Assembly (NCBI RefSeq): GCF_900107705.1
Contig: NZ_FNRE01000006.1
Location: forward strand, 1-64,000
Length of the DNA stretch: 64,000 nucleotides
DNA from: Prevotella sp. tc2-28
GTDB lineage: Bacteria > Bacteroidota > Bacteroidia > Bacteroidales > Bacteroidaceae
Direction of reading: 5' to 3'
The translations under genes and the position numbers were made by a program. The notes under the pieces were generated by a model. It was not told the DNA's origin and searched no databases. It was given only the letters and a program-made list of their open reading frames with translations. Positions 24,734 to 32,870 of this stretch are shown here, piece after piece. The stretch's first letter is position 1, and each line of letters begins with the position of its first letter.

Positions 24734-24764
24734 CAAAGATAAAGATTAATTCTGAATCCACAAA
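24734..24764 (-). promoter_or_regulatory. Promoter of the glycan cassette
   Basis: On the minus strand, TTTG (24761-24764), a 19-nt spacer and TATCTTTG (24734-24741), an exact consensus. The predicted start is near 24728. No inverted repeats flank it, so there is no sign of an invertible promoter. Confidence 0.7.
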
Positions 24765-24810
24765 GTTTTTCCGGAAGTAATTACCATTACTCCGAATAGA
24801 AAATTAATTT

Positions 24811-24840
24811 CTCCGAAAGTAACGAAAATTACTTTCGGAG
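24811..24840. repeat. Perfect hairpin CTCCGAAAGTAA / TTACTTTCGGAG
   Basis: A 12-bp perfect stem with a 6-nt loop, just upstream of the glycan cassette promoter. It starts the palindrome-rich patch that runs to 25251. Confidence 0.8.
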
Positions 24841-24853
24841 AAATAGGAATTGC

Positions 24854-25099
24854 GATTTTACCCTCCCTTCCTCCCGTCACCCCTCTCAAATGCCGATGTA
24901 CAGGGCGTTTGAGGCACGGGAGGGAGAATGATTGTCCCTCCCGTTACCCTCCCTTTTTTTGGTTCGCTCCCTCCCATTTTGAAAACAAGGGACCCTAGAC
25001 GGGAGGGAAACGGGAGGGATGTTTGTTTTCCCTCCCGTCCGTGAACCCCAGTAAATAAAGGGATTCCGAGCGAAAAAGGGAGGAAGGGAGGGTAAAATC
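24854..25099. repeat. MITE-like segment bounded by a 22-bp perfect inverted repeat
   Basis: GATTTTACCCTCCCTTCCTC (24854 onward, 22 nt to 24875) is repeated exactly in inverse at 25078-25099. Inside are several more GGGAGGG/CCCTCCC modules that can pair with one another. The 246-bp unit has terminal inverted repeats like a miniature element, but I see no target-site duplication. No transposase is present. Confidence 0.75.
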
Positions 25100-25119
25100 G
25101 AAAAACTTTTTTTTGCGTC

Positions 25120-25251
25120 GAATAAGGAACGCTTATTGATGAATAAGGGACGCTTATTGCGAAATAACCCAAGGTTATGGGGGAACAACCTTGGGTATTA
25201 ATAGTAGCCGCGAGTCCGTAGGTTCGGACTCGCAGTCCGTCGGGACGGACT
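25120..25251. repeat. Two tandem 21-bp palindromic repeats and a hairpin
   Basis: Units at 25120-25139 and 25141-25160 (GAATAAGGRACGCTTATTG) repeat with a 21-bp period, each self-complementary (AATAAG/CTTATT). A hairpin with arms AATAACCCAAGGTT and AACCTTGGGTATT follows (25163-25199). Then two AGTCCG-n6-CGGACT palindromes, again 21 bp apart (25213-25251). No coding potential is supported. The rest of 25252-25292 shows nothing. Confidence 0.78.
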
Positions 25252-25292
25252 AAAAACAAAGCCTGGAGGCGATTCCTAACCTTGAGAGAGCC

Positions 25293-25598
25293 TTAGATTT
25301 CGAAGTCGAGGCAAGAGCGCTGAACGGTATAGGGGCGAACCTTTCCGTTGGCTACTGCGACGTGCTCAGGATGAACGGCATAGCCCTTCAGCGCCTCTTC
25401 GCTCTCCAAGGTGCTGTCTAACATCACATCGGCATTCGAGGATGCCAGGCGTCCGTCAATGTGTACCTTTACGTCGATGAGTCCGGGGACCTTTCCTACA
25501 AGTCCTTCCAAACCAGCTTTAATACCTGCCTTAACGGCTTTCTTCTCTTCTTCTGAGAGTTCTGGATTCAATGTCCAGAGGATAATGTGCTTAACCAT
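25293..25598 (-). CDS. Dabb family (stress-response A/B barrel) protein
   Basis: A 101-residue dimeric alpha-beta barrel protein. It starts VKHIILWTLNPELSEEEK, has the middle segment GKVPGLIDVKVHID, and ends with YAVHPEHVAVANGKVRPYT, all typical of Dabb domains. The family has varied or unknown roles, and there is no catalytic motif to assign one. It lies 24 nt after the pseudouridine synthase stop... reading on the minus strand it follows that gene and probably shares its transcript. Confidence 0.85.
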   Translation of the reverse strand: MVKHIILWTLNPELSEEEKKAVKAGIKAGLEGLVGKVPGLIDVKVHIDGRLASSNADVMLDSTLESEEALKGYAVHPEHVAVANGKVRPYTVQRSCLDFEI

Positions 25599-25622
25599 AC
25601 TTTTTATATTAAAAATTAAAGA

Positions 25623-27032
25623 TTAAATTTCAGAATCAACGAAGGGGGGAGAGGATGCGAGGTGCATCTCCTGACCTGTAATGGGGTGACGAAACCATAT
25701 CTCCGAGGCGTGGAGCATCAATCTGTCGCCCTTCGTGCCATAGAGCTCGTCGCCCACAATAGGACGACCTAACCCGTCGGGATGGGCACAATGGATGCGG
25801 AGCTGGTGGGTGCGACCCGTTTGCGGATAGAGTGCTACAAGATCGTAGCTCAGAAACTCGTAGTCCGTCACCGCCGGCTTGCCGTGTTCCAAGTCGACGA
25901 CCTGGCGCGGACGATTCATCGGGTCAGGACGGAGCGGAAGGGAAATGCGGCAAAGCCTACCCAAGCCCTCCCCAAGGGAGGGATGTTGGTTAGTTGATTG
26001 CTGGTATTTAACACCCCACCCCTGGGGAGGGTTTGGGTGGGCTTCCAACATCGCCACATATTTCTTCCTGACTTGATGTTTGATGAACTGCTCCTGCAAG
26101 AGGCGATACACCGCTAACGTCTTTGCGACAATCAGCAGTCCTGACGTCCCCATATCCAGCCGATGAGCAACCATACAGCCAGGATAGCGTTGCTGCATGA
26201 CGGTCTCGACACTATAATCCTCAATGCGTCCGGGCACAGACAACATCCCGCTGGGCTTGTCGACCACCACCATAGCATCGTCTTCATAGATGGTCTTCAC
26301 CTCCAATCGGGCAAAGCCCTGAAGCTCAGGGTCAGGATCTACCTCCAACCCTTGCAACATCCACGTGAGGACGGGCTTGCACTTACCCCGACAAGCCGGA
26401 TAGTAGTTCAGATGCTGACGCAGTTCGGTCTTTGTCGTAGCACCCCACCAGAACTCCGCCATACATACAGGATGCAACCCCTGTTGATAAGCATATTGCA
26501 AGAGCTTTGGCGCACAACAGTCACCCGTCCCACCTGGAGGCAACGGATACTTCTCACGCAATTTTGGTCGGGCATAATAATCTTGCCAGATGTCCACCAA
26601 ATCCCTTACCTCACCACGAGCATTGAGCAACTGGTACTGATGGAAGAGCCACATCTGCAGGTCCTGCGACATCTTTTTAGAAGTAAGTGGAGAGAGGTGA
26701 GCGGTGAGAGATATCTCGCGCTCCGTCGTCTTGAAATGTCCGTCGGGCTGTTGCGCATCATAGACGGGAGGCACGAAGAAATCCCAATCGTTTCTGCCTG
26801 CCAACAACCCGCTATAAGCCGCCAGATAAGCCAAGCTACCCTGATGCTCCACCACCAACACGCCAAACATCTTGCCTCGGTCAGCATCCTCCCTGATTTC
26901 CACATGACTGCCGATAAAGGTCTGCACCTCACGAGCCGCCAACTGGCATAGCGGATGCGGCTCATAGCAGAAAGGATAGGTAAAACGCTGGGGCTTCTGC
27001 AGGTCGGTATGTAGCGGATGTAAGTGTTCCAT
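25623..27032 (-). CDS. RluA-family pseudouridine synthase with in-frame repeat insertions
   Basis: A 469-residue RNA pseudouridine synthase. The N-terminal part (FTYPFCYEPHPLCQLAAREV, then GKMFGVLVVEHQG) and PPGGTGDCCAPKLLQYA are typical of the long Bacteroidales form. The catalytic domain has Asp in VAHRLDMGTSGLLIV and ends with GRTHQLRIHCAHPDG. Two stretches look like inserted repeats: a palindrome encoding AHPNPPQGWGV through HPSLGEGLGRL (25953-26044), and a segment LTAHLSPLT (26686-26710). The ATG at 27032 lies 5 nt after a -7 box, so the mRNA is probably leaderless. It is shorter than related proteins because much of the central coiled-coil region is missing. Confidence 0.88.
   Translation of the reverse strand: MEHLHPLHTDLQKPQRFTYPFCYEPHPLCQLAAREVQTFIGSHVEIREDADRGKMFGVLVVEHQGSLAYLAAYSGLLAGRNDWDFFVPPVYDAQQPDGHFKTTEREISLTAHLSPLTSKKMSQDLQMWLFHQYQLLNARGEVRDLVDIWQDYYARPKLREKYPLPPGGTGDCCAPKLLQYAYQQGLHPVCMAEFWWGATTKTELRQHLNYYPACRGKCKPVLTWMLQGLEVDPDPELQGFARLEVKTIYEDDAMVVVDKPSGMLSVPGRIEDYSVETVMQQRYPGCMVAHRLDMGTSGLLIVAKTLAVYRLLQEQFIKHQVRKKYVAMLEAHPNPPQGWGVKYQQSTNQHPSLGEGLGRLCRISLPLRPDPMNRPRQVVDLEHGKPAVTDYEFLSYDLVALYPQTGRTHQLRIHCAHPDGLGRPIVGDELYGTKGDRLMLHASEIWFRHPITGQEMHLASSPPFVDSEI
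25953..26044 (-). repeat. Palindromic element inserted in frame in the pseudouridine synthase gene
   Basis: A 92-bp element with inverted arms AAGCCTACCCAAGCCCTCCC (25953 onward) and GGAGGGTTTGGGTGGGCTT (ending 26044), 19 of 21 positions pairing. It encodes about 30 residues (NPPQGWGV to SLGEGLGRL) inside the catalytic domain without breaking the frame. It is a different family from the start-cassette elements but also C/G-rich and coding. Confidence 0.85.
26686..26710 (-). repeat. CTCACC-type repeat inside the pseudouridine synthase gene
   Basis: On the coding strand CTCTCACCGCTCACCTCTCT (first 20 nt of the unit) encodes SLTAHLSPLTS. A close relative lies at 45574-45603 in the papain-like lipoprotein gene, encoding LTSHRSPLT. 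Confidence 0.65.
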
Positions 27033-27037
27033 CGTTG

Positions 27038-27045
27038 CAAAGGTA
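27038..27045 (-). promoter_or_regulatory. -7 box of the pseudouridine synthase gene
   Basis: TACCTTTG on the minus strand ends 5 nt before the ATG at 27032. The -33 region is weak (GATG). Confidence 0.5.
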
Positions 27046-27074
27046 TATAAAATTTTCAAATAATCATCCATCTT

Positions 27075-27106
27075 TTTGGTTTTGTGCTTACTTAATTGTA
27101 TCTTTG
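27075..27106 (+). promoter_or_regulatory. Promoter of the cytidylate-kinase-like/helicase operon
   Basis: TTTG (27075-27078), a 20-nt spacer and TATCTTTG (27099-27106). The predicted start near 27112 gives a leader of about 40 nt. Confidence 0.7.
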
Positions 27107-27152
27107 CAACCACTAAGACATACTAACACTAACACTTTTTAAATTAATCAGC

Positions 27153-27791
27153 ATGAAGAAGAACGAGAAATTTGTCATTACGATTAATCGTGAGTTGGGT
27201 TCCGGTGGCAGAACCATTGGTGAGAAACTAGGCGTGAAGTTGATGGTTCCTTTCTATGACAAGGTACTCATCCAACAGTTGAAAGACCAGTACCACCTCA
27301 CCGTTGAAGAGATTGAGCGTCTGAAAGGACAGAAGCACAACTGGTTGGCAGACTTCAAGCGTAGCATGATGGTGATGCCTAACTACGTGGCCCCTCAGTA
27401 CATAGGAACCCCCAACAGTATTCCCGATTTCCTGTTAACAGACGATATCTTCCAGACAGAGACGGAGATACTGAAGAGTATGGCAGACGACGGCTCATGT
27501 GTCATTGCCGGACGTAGCGGATTCTATATCTTCCGCGATCATCCCAACCACCTGAGCATTCTGATTCAAGCCTCCATGCAACACCGTATAGACCGTCTGA
27601 TTAGGAAACGCAGAATCTCCGCTGAGGAAGCGCGCGAGATTATCACCAAGGTGGACGAGATGCGCGAGAACTATGTCAAGAAATACACGGGTACTTCAAG
27701 ATACGACACGCGCAACTACGACCTGGTCATCAACATGGACGACCATACGGAGGATGAAGCCGTGGAAATCATCATGAAATACATCCACTAA
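27153..27791 (+). CDS. Cytidylate-kinase-like family protein
   Basis: A 212-residue P-loop kinase of the cytidylate kinase-like family. The nucleotide loop is ITINRELGSGGRTIGEKLG (residues 9-27). CVIAGRSGFYIF and RIDRLIRKRRISAEEA form the core and lid-like segment. Family members are related to Cmk but usually coexist with a true Cmk, and their substrates are not settled. It lies 3 nt before the helicase gene, with which it is translated. Confidence 0.82.
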   Translation: MKKNEKFVITINRELGSGGRTIGEKLGVKLMVPFYDKVLIQQLKDQYHLTVEEIERLKGQKHNWLADFKRSMMVMPNYVAPQYIGTPNSIPDFLLTDDIFQTETEILKSMADDGSCVIAGRSGFYIFRDHPNHLSILIQASMQHRIDRLIRKRRISAEEAREIITKVDEMRENYVKKYTGTSRYDTRNYDLVINMDDHTEDEAVEIIMKYIH

Positions 27792-27794
27792 GAG

Positions 27795-29696
27795 ATGGCT
27801 CCACAAACATCGCCCATACAACTACTCCAACAGCAACGCCTCTTGTTGCAGTTGGAGTATAATACTGAAAAGGAGGCCTTCCGTCAGCAGACCGAACAGA
27901 TCGGGATAGAACGGAAGGTGAAACGCGGCGATGCATGGTGGCCTGTCAAAGTCATCCGCAGCTATTACAACTCACTCAACCAACTGGCTGTCGAGGTGAT
28001 GCGCCAGACCGATACGGATATTGAGCACAGTTTTGAGTTCGGTCGACCAGTCCAGTTCTTTTCCGTCGACACAGACCATTCCAAGATTTCGTATTTCCGC
28101 TATACAGCCACCGTCAGCTATGCCGATGGCGACCGTATGGTCATCACCATACCTGACGGCACAAGCGTCCTTGACTTGCAGAATGCCGAGAACCTGGGTG
28201 TCCAACTGTCGTTCGACGAGACATCCTATCGAACCATGATGGACGCCCTGGACCGTGCCATCAAGGGGAAAGGACGGCTGGGATACCTGCGCGACCTGTT
28301 CTATTCACACCAGAAACCTGAGACCTTTGTCTTCCCTTCCTTGCACTTCCCCTACCTGAACCCCACACAAGAGGAAGCCGTCAACCAAGTGCTGAGGGCA
28401 AAGGATGTGGCTATCGTACACGGACCGCCAGGAACAGGCAAGACGACAACGCTCGTAGAAGCTATCCGTGAGGCGCTGATGCGCGAGAACCAGGTGCTGG
28501 TCTGCGCACAGAGCAACATGGCCGTCGACTGGATTTCCGAGAAACTGGTTGACCGAGGCATCAACGTGTTACGCATCGGCAACCCCACCCGAGTGAACGA
28601 CAAGATGCTGTCGTTTACCTATGAGCGTCGCTTCGAAGCCCATCCCGACTATACCCAGCTATGGGCTATACGCAAGGCTATTCGTGAACTGCGTAGCCAT
28701 CGGAAACGCGCTGATGAGCATTTCCACCAGAAACTGGAAAGCCTGAAGAGCAGGGCTACCGAACTGGAAATCCGCATCAACAGCGGTCTCTTCGGCGAGG
28801 CTCGCGTCATCGCCTCCACGTTGGTAGGCAGCAGCAATCGCCTATTGGACGGTCAGAAGTTTGGCACCTTGTTTATCGACGAGGCAGCCCAAGCCCTGGA
28901 AGCAGCCTGCTGGATTCCCATGCGCCGTGTCAGTCGCGTCATCCTGGCTGGCGACCATTGTCAGCTTCCTCCCACCGTCAAGAGCATCGCAGCCCTCAAA
29001 GCCGGACTAGGCAAGACACTCATGGAGCGCATCGTGGAAATGCATCCGGAGGCCGTCACCTTGCTGAAGATACAATACCGCATGAACGACGACATCATGC
29101 GGTTCAGCAGCAACTATTTCTATGAGGGAAAGGTGGAGAGCGCACCAGAGGTAAAATACCGCAGCATCCTCGACCTGGATATCCCAATAGAATGGATTAG
29201 TCCCAATCATCTAGACAATCTAGAAAAGCCCGATTACCACGAACAATTCGTCGGAGAATCCTTCGGGCGAATCAACAAGGCAGAGGCAGAACTCACGCTG
29301 AACACCCTGCAACACTATTTCGAGCGCATCGGCAAGCAACGCATCTTGGACGAGCGTATCGACGTCGGCATCATCTCACCCTATCGGGCCCAGGTGCAAC
29401 ACTTACGGCGCCTACTGATGAAACGGGAGTTTTTCAAACCCTTCCGACGACTCATCAGCGTCAACACCGTCGACGGTTTCCAGGGACAGGAGCGCGACGT
29501 CATCATCATCTCTATGGTACGAGCCAACGACGACGGACAAATCGGATTCCTACGCGACCTGCGACGCATGAATGTAGCCATCACACGAGCCCGCATGAAA
29601 CTGATTATCCTGGGCGACAAGAACACATTGACTCGCCACCCTTTCTATCGCCAGCTATGGCAATACATCCAACAATTGTCAGGAAAGGAAGAATAA
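27795..29696 (+). CDS. UPF1/IGHMBP2-like superfamily 1B helicase
   Basis: A 633-residue helicase. Walker A is VHGPPGTGKTTTLVEAI (about residues 211-227), Walker B is FIDEAAQALEA, motif III ILAGDHCQLPPT, motif V/VI SVNTVDGFQGQERDVIIIS and VAITRAR. The order is that of Dna2/NAM7/UPF1 enzymes, which unwind RNA or DNA. The N-terminal 190 residues are a beta-rich domain, as in IGHMBP2. Its 3' end overlaps the convergent transporter gene by 18 bp. A two-unit 9-bp CTAG repeat is at 29211-29228. Confidence 0.9.
   Translation: MAPQTSPIQLLQQQRLLLQLEYNTEKEAFRQQTEQIGIERKVKRGDAWWPVKVIRSYYNSLNQLAVEVMRQTDTDIEHSFEFGRPVQFFSVDTDHSKISYFRYTATVSYADGDRMVITIPDGTSVLDLQNAENLGVQLSFDETSYRTMMDALDRAIKGKGRLGYLRDLFYSHQKPETFVFPSLHFPYLNPTQEEAVNQVLRAKDVAIVHGPPGTGKTTTLVEAIREALMRENQVLVCAQSNMAVDWISEKLVDRGINVLRIGNPTRVNDKMLSFTYERRFEAHPDYTQLWAIRKAIRELRSHRKRADEHFHQKLESLKSRATELEIRINSGLFGEARVIASTLVGSSNRLLDGQKFGTLFIDEAAQALEAACWIPMRRVSRVILAGDHCQLPPTVKSIAALKAGLGKTLMERIVEMHPEAVTLLKIQYRMNDDIMRFSSNYFYEGKVESAPEVKYRSILDLDIPIEWISPNHLDNLEKPDYHEQFVGESFGRINKAEAELTLNTLQHYFERIGKQRILDERIDVGIISPYRAQVQHLRRLLMKREFFKPFRRLISVNTVDGFQGQERDVIIISMVRANDDGQIGFLRDLRRMNVAITRARMKLIILGDKNTLTRHPFYRQLWQYIQQLSGKEE
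29211..29228 (+). repeat. Two-unit 9-bp CTAG repeat inside the helicase gene
   Basis: CTAG at 29211 and 29220, 9 bp apart, in the same codon phase as the five-unit repeat in proA (CTA Leu, then a GAx codon). Confidence 0.6.
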
Positions 29697-30605
29697 AGAC
29701 ACGCCCACCACACTAATCAGTGCTCCCAACACGCCTTTAAAGGTGATTGGCTGACGGAACAGCCAATAGGATGGCAGGATGATGATAATAGGCGTCAGCG
29801 CCATCAGTGTACTGGCTATTCCTGCACCCGTGTACTGGACAGCCATCAGCGAGAAGCCCACTCCCACAAACGGACCAAAGATGGTCGTGGTGGTTGCTGC
29901 CGTCATGTCTACCTTGTCACACAAGGCTTCACGCAGGGGTTTCAGTCCTTCCTTGAAATACAATAATAAGGTGAAACCCAACAGACCTGCAATACAACGG
30001 AAGAAATTGGCAGAGAACGGCAAGAGCCATGCTGCCTGCTGTCCATCCATAGAAGCTTCGTAATAGTTCATGCCTATCTTGCTCAGCACCAGTCCTACGC
30101 CTTGGCATACAGCTGCTCCGATGGCGAAAAGCACCCCGTTAAGGGGCAGTTTCAATGACACCCGATGGTGCTCTCCACGGCCTAAGACCGAGATGGCAAT
30201 ACCAGAGAGGGTGACCAGCATTGCCACCATACTCATGAAGGTCATTTGTTCGCCTAAGGAAAGCCAGGCAGTAAATGCTGCAGCAAGGGGAGCCAATGTC
30301 ATAAACAGCTGTCCGAAACGCGAACCGATAATGATATAGCACTGGAAGAGACAATAGTCGCCTATGACATAGCCTACCAGTCCTGACAACAGCATCCAAC
30401 CATAGGCTTGCATGGAACCACTCAGCGGTAGCGGACTGCCTGTTGTCAGCCAAAACATCAACGAGCCGAACAGTAAGGCAAGCATCATGCGCAACACATT
30501 GAGCACCAAGTTGCCCATACGCTTGCTGCCAAACTCTGAAAGAAGGGCGGTGGCAGTCCAGGAGAAAGCCACGCCAATAGAAATCAATTCACCTAAATAC
30601 TGCAT
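29679..30605 (-). CDS. EamA/DMT-type membrane transporter
   Basis: A 308-residue inner-membrane protein with ten predicted helices in two EamA repeats (about 5-140 and 165-305). The second repeat contains GAGIASTLMALTPIIIILPSYWL, a typical EamA stretch. DMT exporters or importers carry small metabolites. Its ATG overlaps the stop of the PL10 lyase gene (TAATG), so it may move pectin-derived products, but the substrate cannot be read from sequence. Confidence 0.85.
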   Translation of the reverse strand: MQYLGELISIGVAFSWTATALLSEFGSKRMGNLVLNVLRMMLALLFGSLMFWLTTGSPLPLSGSMQAYGWMLLSGLVGYVIGDYCLFQCYIIIGSRFGQLFMTLAPLAAAFTAWLSLGEQMTFMSMVAMLVTLSGIAISVLGRGEHHRVSLKLPLNGVLFAIGAAVCQGVGLVLSKIGMNYYEASMDGQQAAWLLPFSANFFRCIAGLLGFTLLLYFKEGLKPLREALCDKVDMTAATTTTIFGPFVGVGFSLMAVQYTGAGIASTLMALTPIIIILPSYWLFRQPITFKGVLGALISVVGVSLFFLS

Positions 30606-32200
30606 TATTTCCGGTTGCGCAGATAGTTCATCAACATCACCATGTTCCAGATATAGGTTCGCGTGGAGATACCTTTCACGCTTCGGTTCTCGTAAGGCGA
30701 GGTATCATACTCATCACCTACCATCTTCTGCGCATAAGAACGGTCCTCACTACTGGCAGGCATGGTGGACGGAATCGGTTGATAAGGGTTGGAAATCTGG
30801 TTGAAAACGGTTAGCCATCGGCCTTGCTCATCCAACGAGGAGATGACGGCATCAACACTTGGCATGCCAAACTGCCGGCGCGCACCCATCGGACGACGAT
30901 AGTAACATTCTTGCGGACCGCTGGTAGCAGCCTGCTTCAAGGGAGAATTCTCCTGCAACTGCTTGGCATCCAATGCCTCCGTCTCACGTAGCAGTTGGCG
31001 GAGCGCTTCGGGATTGGCTGAATAGAAAGAACTGTAATGGGCTATCGTTCCCTGAGGAATACTGTCGGTATAGTACTCACCATTCACGACGTTGGAACCC
31101 TTCCGGTGTACGTACATCGGTTTACCATTGTCGGGGTTGATGAATCTGGGCAGGAAGATATCACCCTCACCCAACGGACGACGACCTAGCATCGACACCC
31201 ATTCATCAGGCAACTGCTGACGCTCCAAAAAGCGGATAGCATTGGGAATTCCTTGTAAGAAACTCTTGTCACCCGTCATCTTGTAGAACTCCACCATCTG
31301 GCGAATCATGGCAACAGTCGTTCCTGTGTTCACCGCGCGTGGCTCATAACTACGGGCATGTGCCGGCTTACGGTCTTTGACACTATACTGGTCAGCCCAC
31401 CCTGCCAAGGGCAGTGGTTGTTGTAAGTCACGCATACAGTACATCGCTCTCAGGATAGGTTCCCTCAGTTCTTCCATTCCCAACGAGGTATAGCATTGGA
31501 TGAGGAAGTCGATGTTACGAGGCATCACGTCGTCATTAATCGTGATGAACGACGAATAATCTGCCTGACCACGGAACGGGTGATCATACATCAACGGATA
31601 GCGTTGAGGCCACCCGCCATTCTCGTACTGGCTCTTCAAGAAGAAACCGATAGCACGTTGTAAGGCGGCATGGAACTCTGGATCTTTTTTCTCCAGGTAG
31701 ATGCGGAGCAGGAACTCAGCACTGTGCATCGTTGCTTCGTCGTCGAAAGTAGCATTGCCATAGTAATGCTGGAACTCCTCCAATCGCCAGGCCTGACGAC
31801 CGATAGTGGCATACCAGCGTTTTGTGGTCTCCTCTGACTCATAGTCGAACATATAGTTCCAGCCTCCTGAGGGTTGCTGACCATGTATGATGCAACGTGC
31901 CACCTTGCAGGCACTGTCGTAATAATATTCGTCGCCCGTCACATGATAGGCATCCAGCAACACCTGTCCGATGTCTGGCGTACCTGGTGATTGAAGCCAC
32001 ACCATCGTACGCCAAGCCTCCAGCTCACCCCACTGTCGCGAATAATCAGGCAGATAGTTCCATACGAATCCACCTTTGTAAGATGCCACGTCCATCATGT
32101 ATTGCGTGGCGCGGCGCATGGTCTGCTCTACCTCCTTGTCGCCAGCCTTTGCGGACAAGGCGACAAGGAAGATTGCAACATATAAGGTCAGCCGTTTCAT
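30605..32200 (-). CDS. Secreted PL10-type pectate lyase
   Basis: A 531-residue pectate lyase of the PL10/PelA alpha-toroid type. The signal peptide is MKRLTLYVAIFLVALSAKA. Recognised segments are GGFVWNYLPDYSRQWGE, HGQQPSGGWNYMFD, SQYENGGWPQRYPL, ITINDDVMPRNIDFL and GWADQYS, followed by the ARSYEPRAVNTGTT stretch. It cleaves polygalacturonate by beta-elimination, giving unsaturated oligogalacturonides in the periplasm or outside. It sits between a KdgF-like cupin gene (17 nt upstream) and a transporter gene (overlapping by 1 bp), forming a three-gene pectin operon. Confidence 0.87.
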   Translation of the reverse strand: MKRLTLYVAIFLVALSAKAGDKEVEQTMRRATQYMMDVASYKGGFVWNYLPDYSRQWGELEAWRTMVWLQSPGTPDIGQVLLDAYHVTGDEYYYDSACKVARCIIHGQQPSGGWNYMFDYESEETTKRWYATIGRQAWRLEEFQHYYGNATFDDEATMHSAEFLLRIYLEKKDPEFHAALQRAIGFFLKSQYENGGWPQRYPLMYDHPFRGQADYSSFITINDDVMPRNIDFLIQCYTSLGMEELREPILRAMYCMRDLQQPLPLAGWADQYSVKDRKPAHARSYEPRAVNTGTTVAMIRQMVEFYKMTGDKSFLQGIPNAIRFLERQQLPDEWVSMLGRRPLGEGDIFLPRFINPDNGKPMYVHRKGSNVVNGEYYTDSIPQGTIAHYSSFYSANPEALRQLLRETEALDAKQLQENSPLKQAATSGPQECYYRRPMGARRQFGMPSVDAVISSLDEQGRWLTVFNQISNPYQPIPSTMPASSEDRSYAQKMVGDEYDTSPYENRSVKGISTRTYIWNMVMLMNYLRNRK

Positions 32201-32217
32201 GGTTGTACTGTTTTATC

Positions 32218-32688
32218 TTATTTCTTGCCCAAGAAATCAGCACGCATGGGGCTGAACGTGTCAATCAGCACACCGGCTTCCAGACATACGGCACCGTGAA
32301 GCACATCAGGAGCCACATAATAGCCGTCGCCAGCACTTAGGATTTTCTTCTCACCGTCAATGGTCAGTTCGAACTTACCACTGGCAACATAGGTGGCCTG
32401 AGTGTGATAATGTCTGTGGGGCTTGCCGATGGCACCCTTCTCAAACTTAACCTTCACAACCATCAGCTGACCGTCGTAGCCCATGATCTGGCGCTGTACA
32501 CCCGGCTCTGCATCTTCCCACTTCAAATCCTTCTCATAGAGGAAACTGGCACTGCGCGTCTTCTGGCAGCATTCCTTTTCGCATTTTTTCTCGTTCATAT
32601 CACATTTCTTTTTACAATCTCCTTGGTTCTGTGCACTTACCGTTAGTGCGGCCATCATTGTCACGGCCATCAAAATCATTTTTTTCAT
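32218..32688 (-). CDS. KdgF-like cupin with signal peptide and Cys-rich segment
   Basis: A 156-residue cupin. Residues 80-150 hold both cupin motifs (GKPHRHYHTQATYVASGKFELTI, and GDGYYVAPDVLHGAV) as in KdgF, which linearises unsaturated galacturonate from pectate lyases. Unlike usual cytoplasmic KdgF, it begins with a signal peptide (MKKMILMAVTMMAALTVSAQ). A Cys/Lys-rich stretch then follows (residues 24-43: six Cys, CKKKC ... CEKECC). It leads the operon with the PL10 lyase. A periplasmic location is inferred from the leader. The role of the Cys cluster is unknown. Confidence 0.8.
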   Translation of the reverse strand: MKKMILMAVTMMAALTVSAQNQGDCKKKCDMNEKKCEKECCQKTRSASFLYEKDLKWEDAEPGVQRQIMGYDGQLMVVKVKFEKGAIGKPHRHYHTQATYVASGKFELTIDGEKKILSAGDGYYVAPDVLHGAVCLEAGVLIDTFSPMRADFLGKK

Positions 32689-32804
32689 TGTTACTATACT
32701 TTATTTGTTCTAATAAATTTTTATTAAGACGTTCGTAATTCGTTTTCGTTTAACTTTTATGCCAAAAATTCCACTTTCTCATGATACATTTTCATTTTAT
32801 TTTG

Positions 32805-32812
32805 TATCTTTG
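32805..32812 (+). promoter_or_regulatory. -7 box before the GNAT-like gene at 32871
   Basis: TATCTTTG with no good TTTG at the expected distance. It gives a leader of about 53 nt. Confidence 0.45.
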
Positions 32813-32870
32813 CACATTGAAAAGAAAAATGAGAACTCGACCTTTGGTCGATTTTAACTCAACATAAAGA

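Noticed and set aside
24734-24764. Invertible (phase-variable) capsule promoter
   Set aside because: No inverted repeats flank the promoter and no invertase gene is near.
25120-25251. CRISPR-like short repeats
   Set aside because: Only two copies of each unit, adjacent, without spacers and with no cas genes.
24858-25259. A 133-residue open frame on the minus strand
   Set aside because: It runs through the inverted and tandem repeats, has no promoter or conserved domain, and its composition simply reflects the palindromes.
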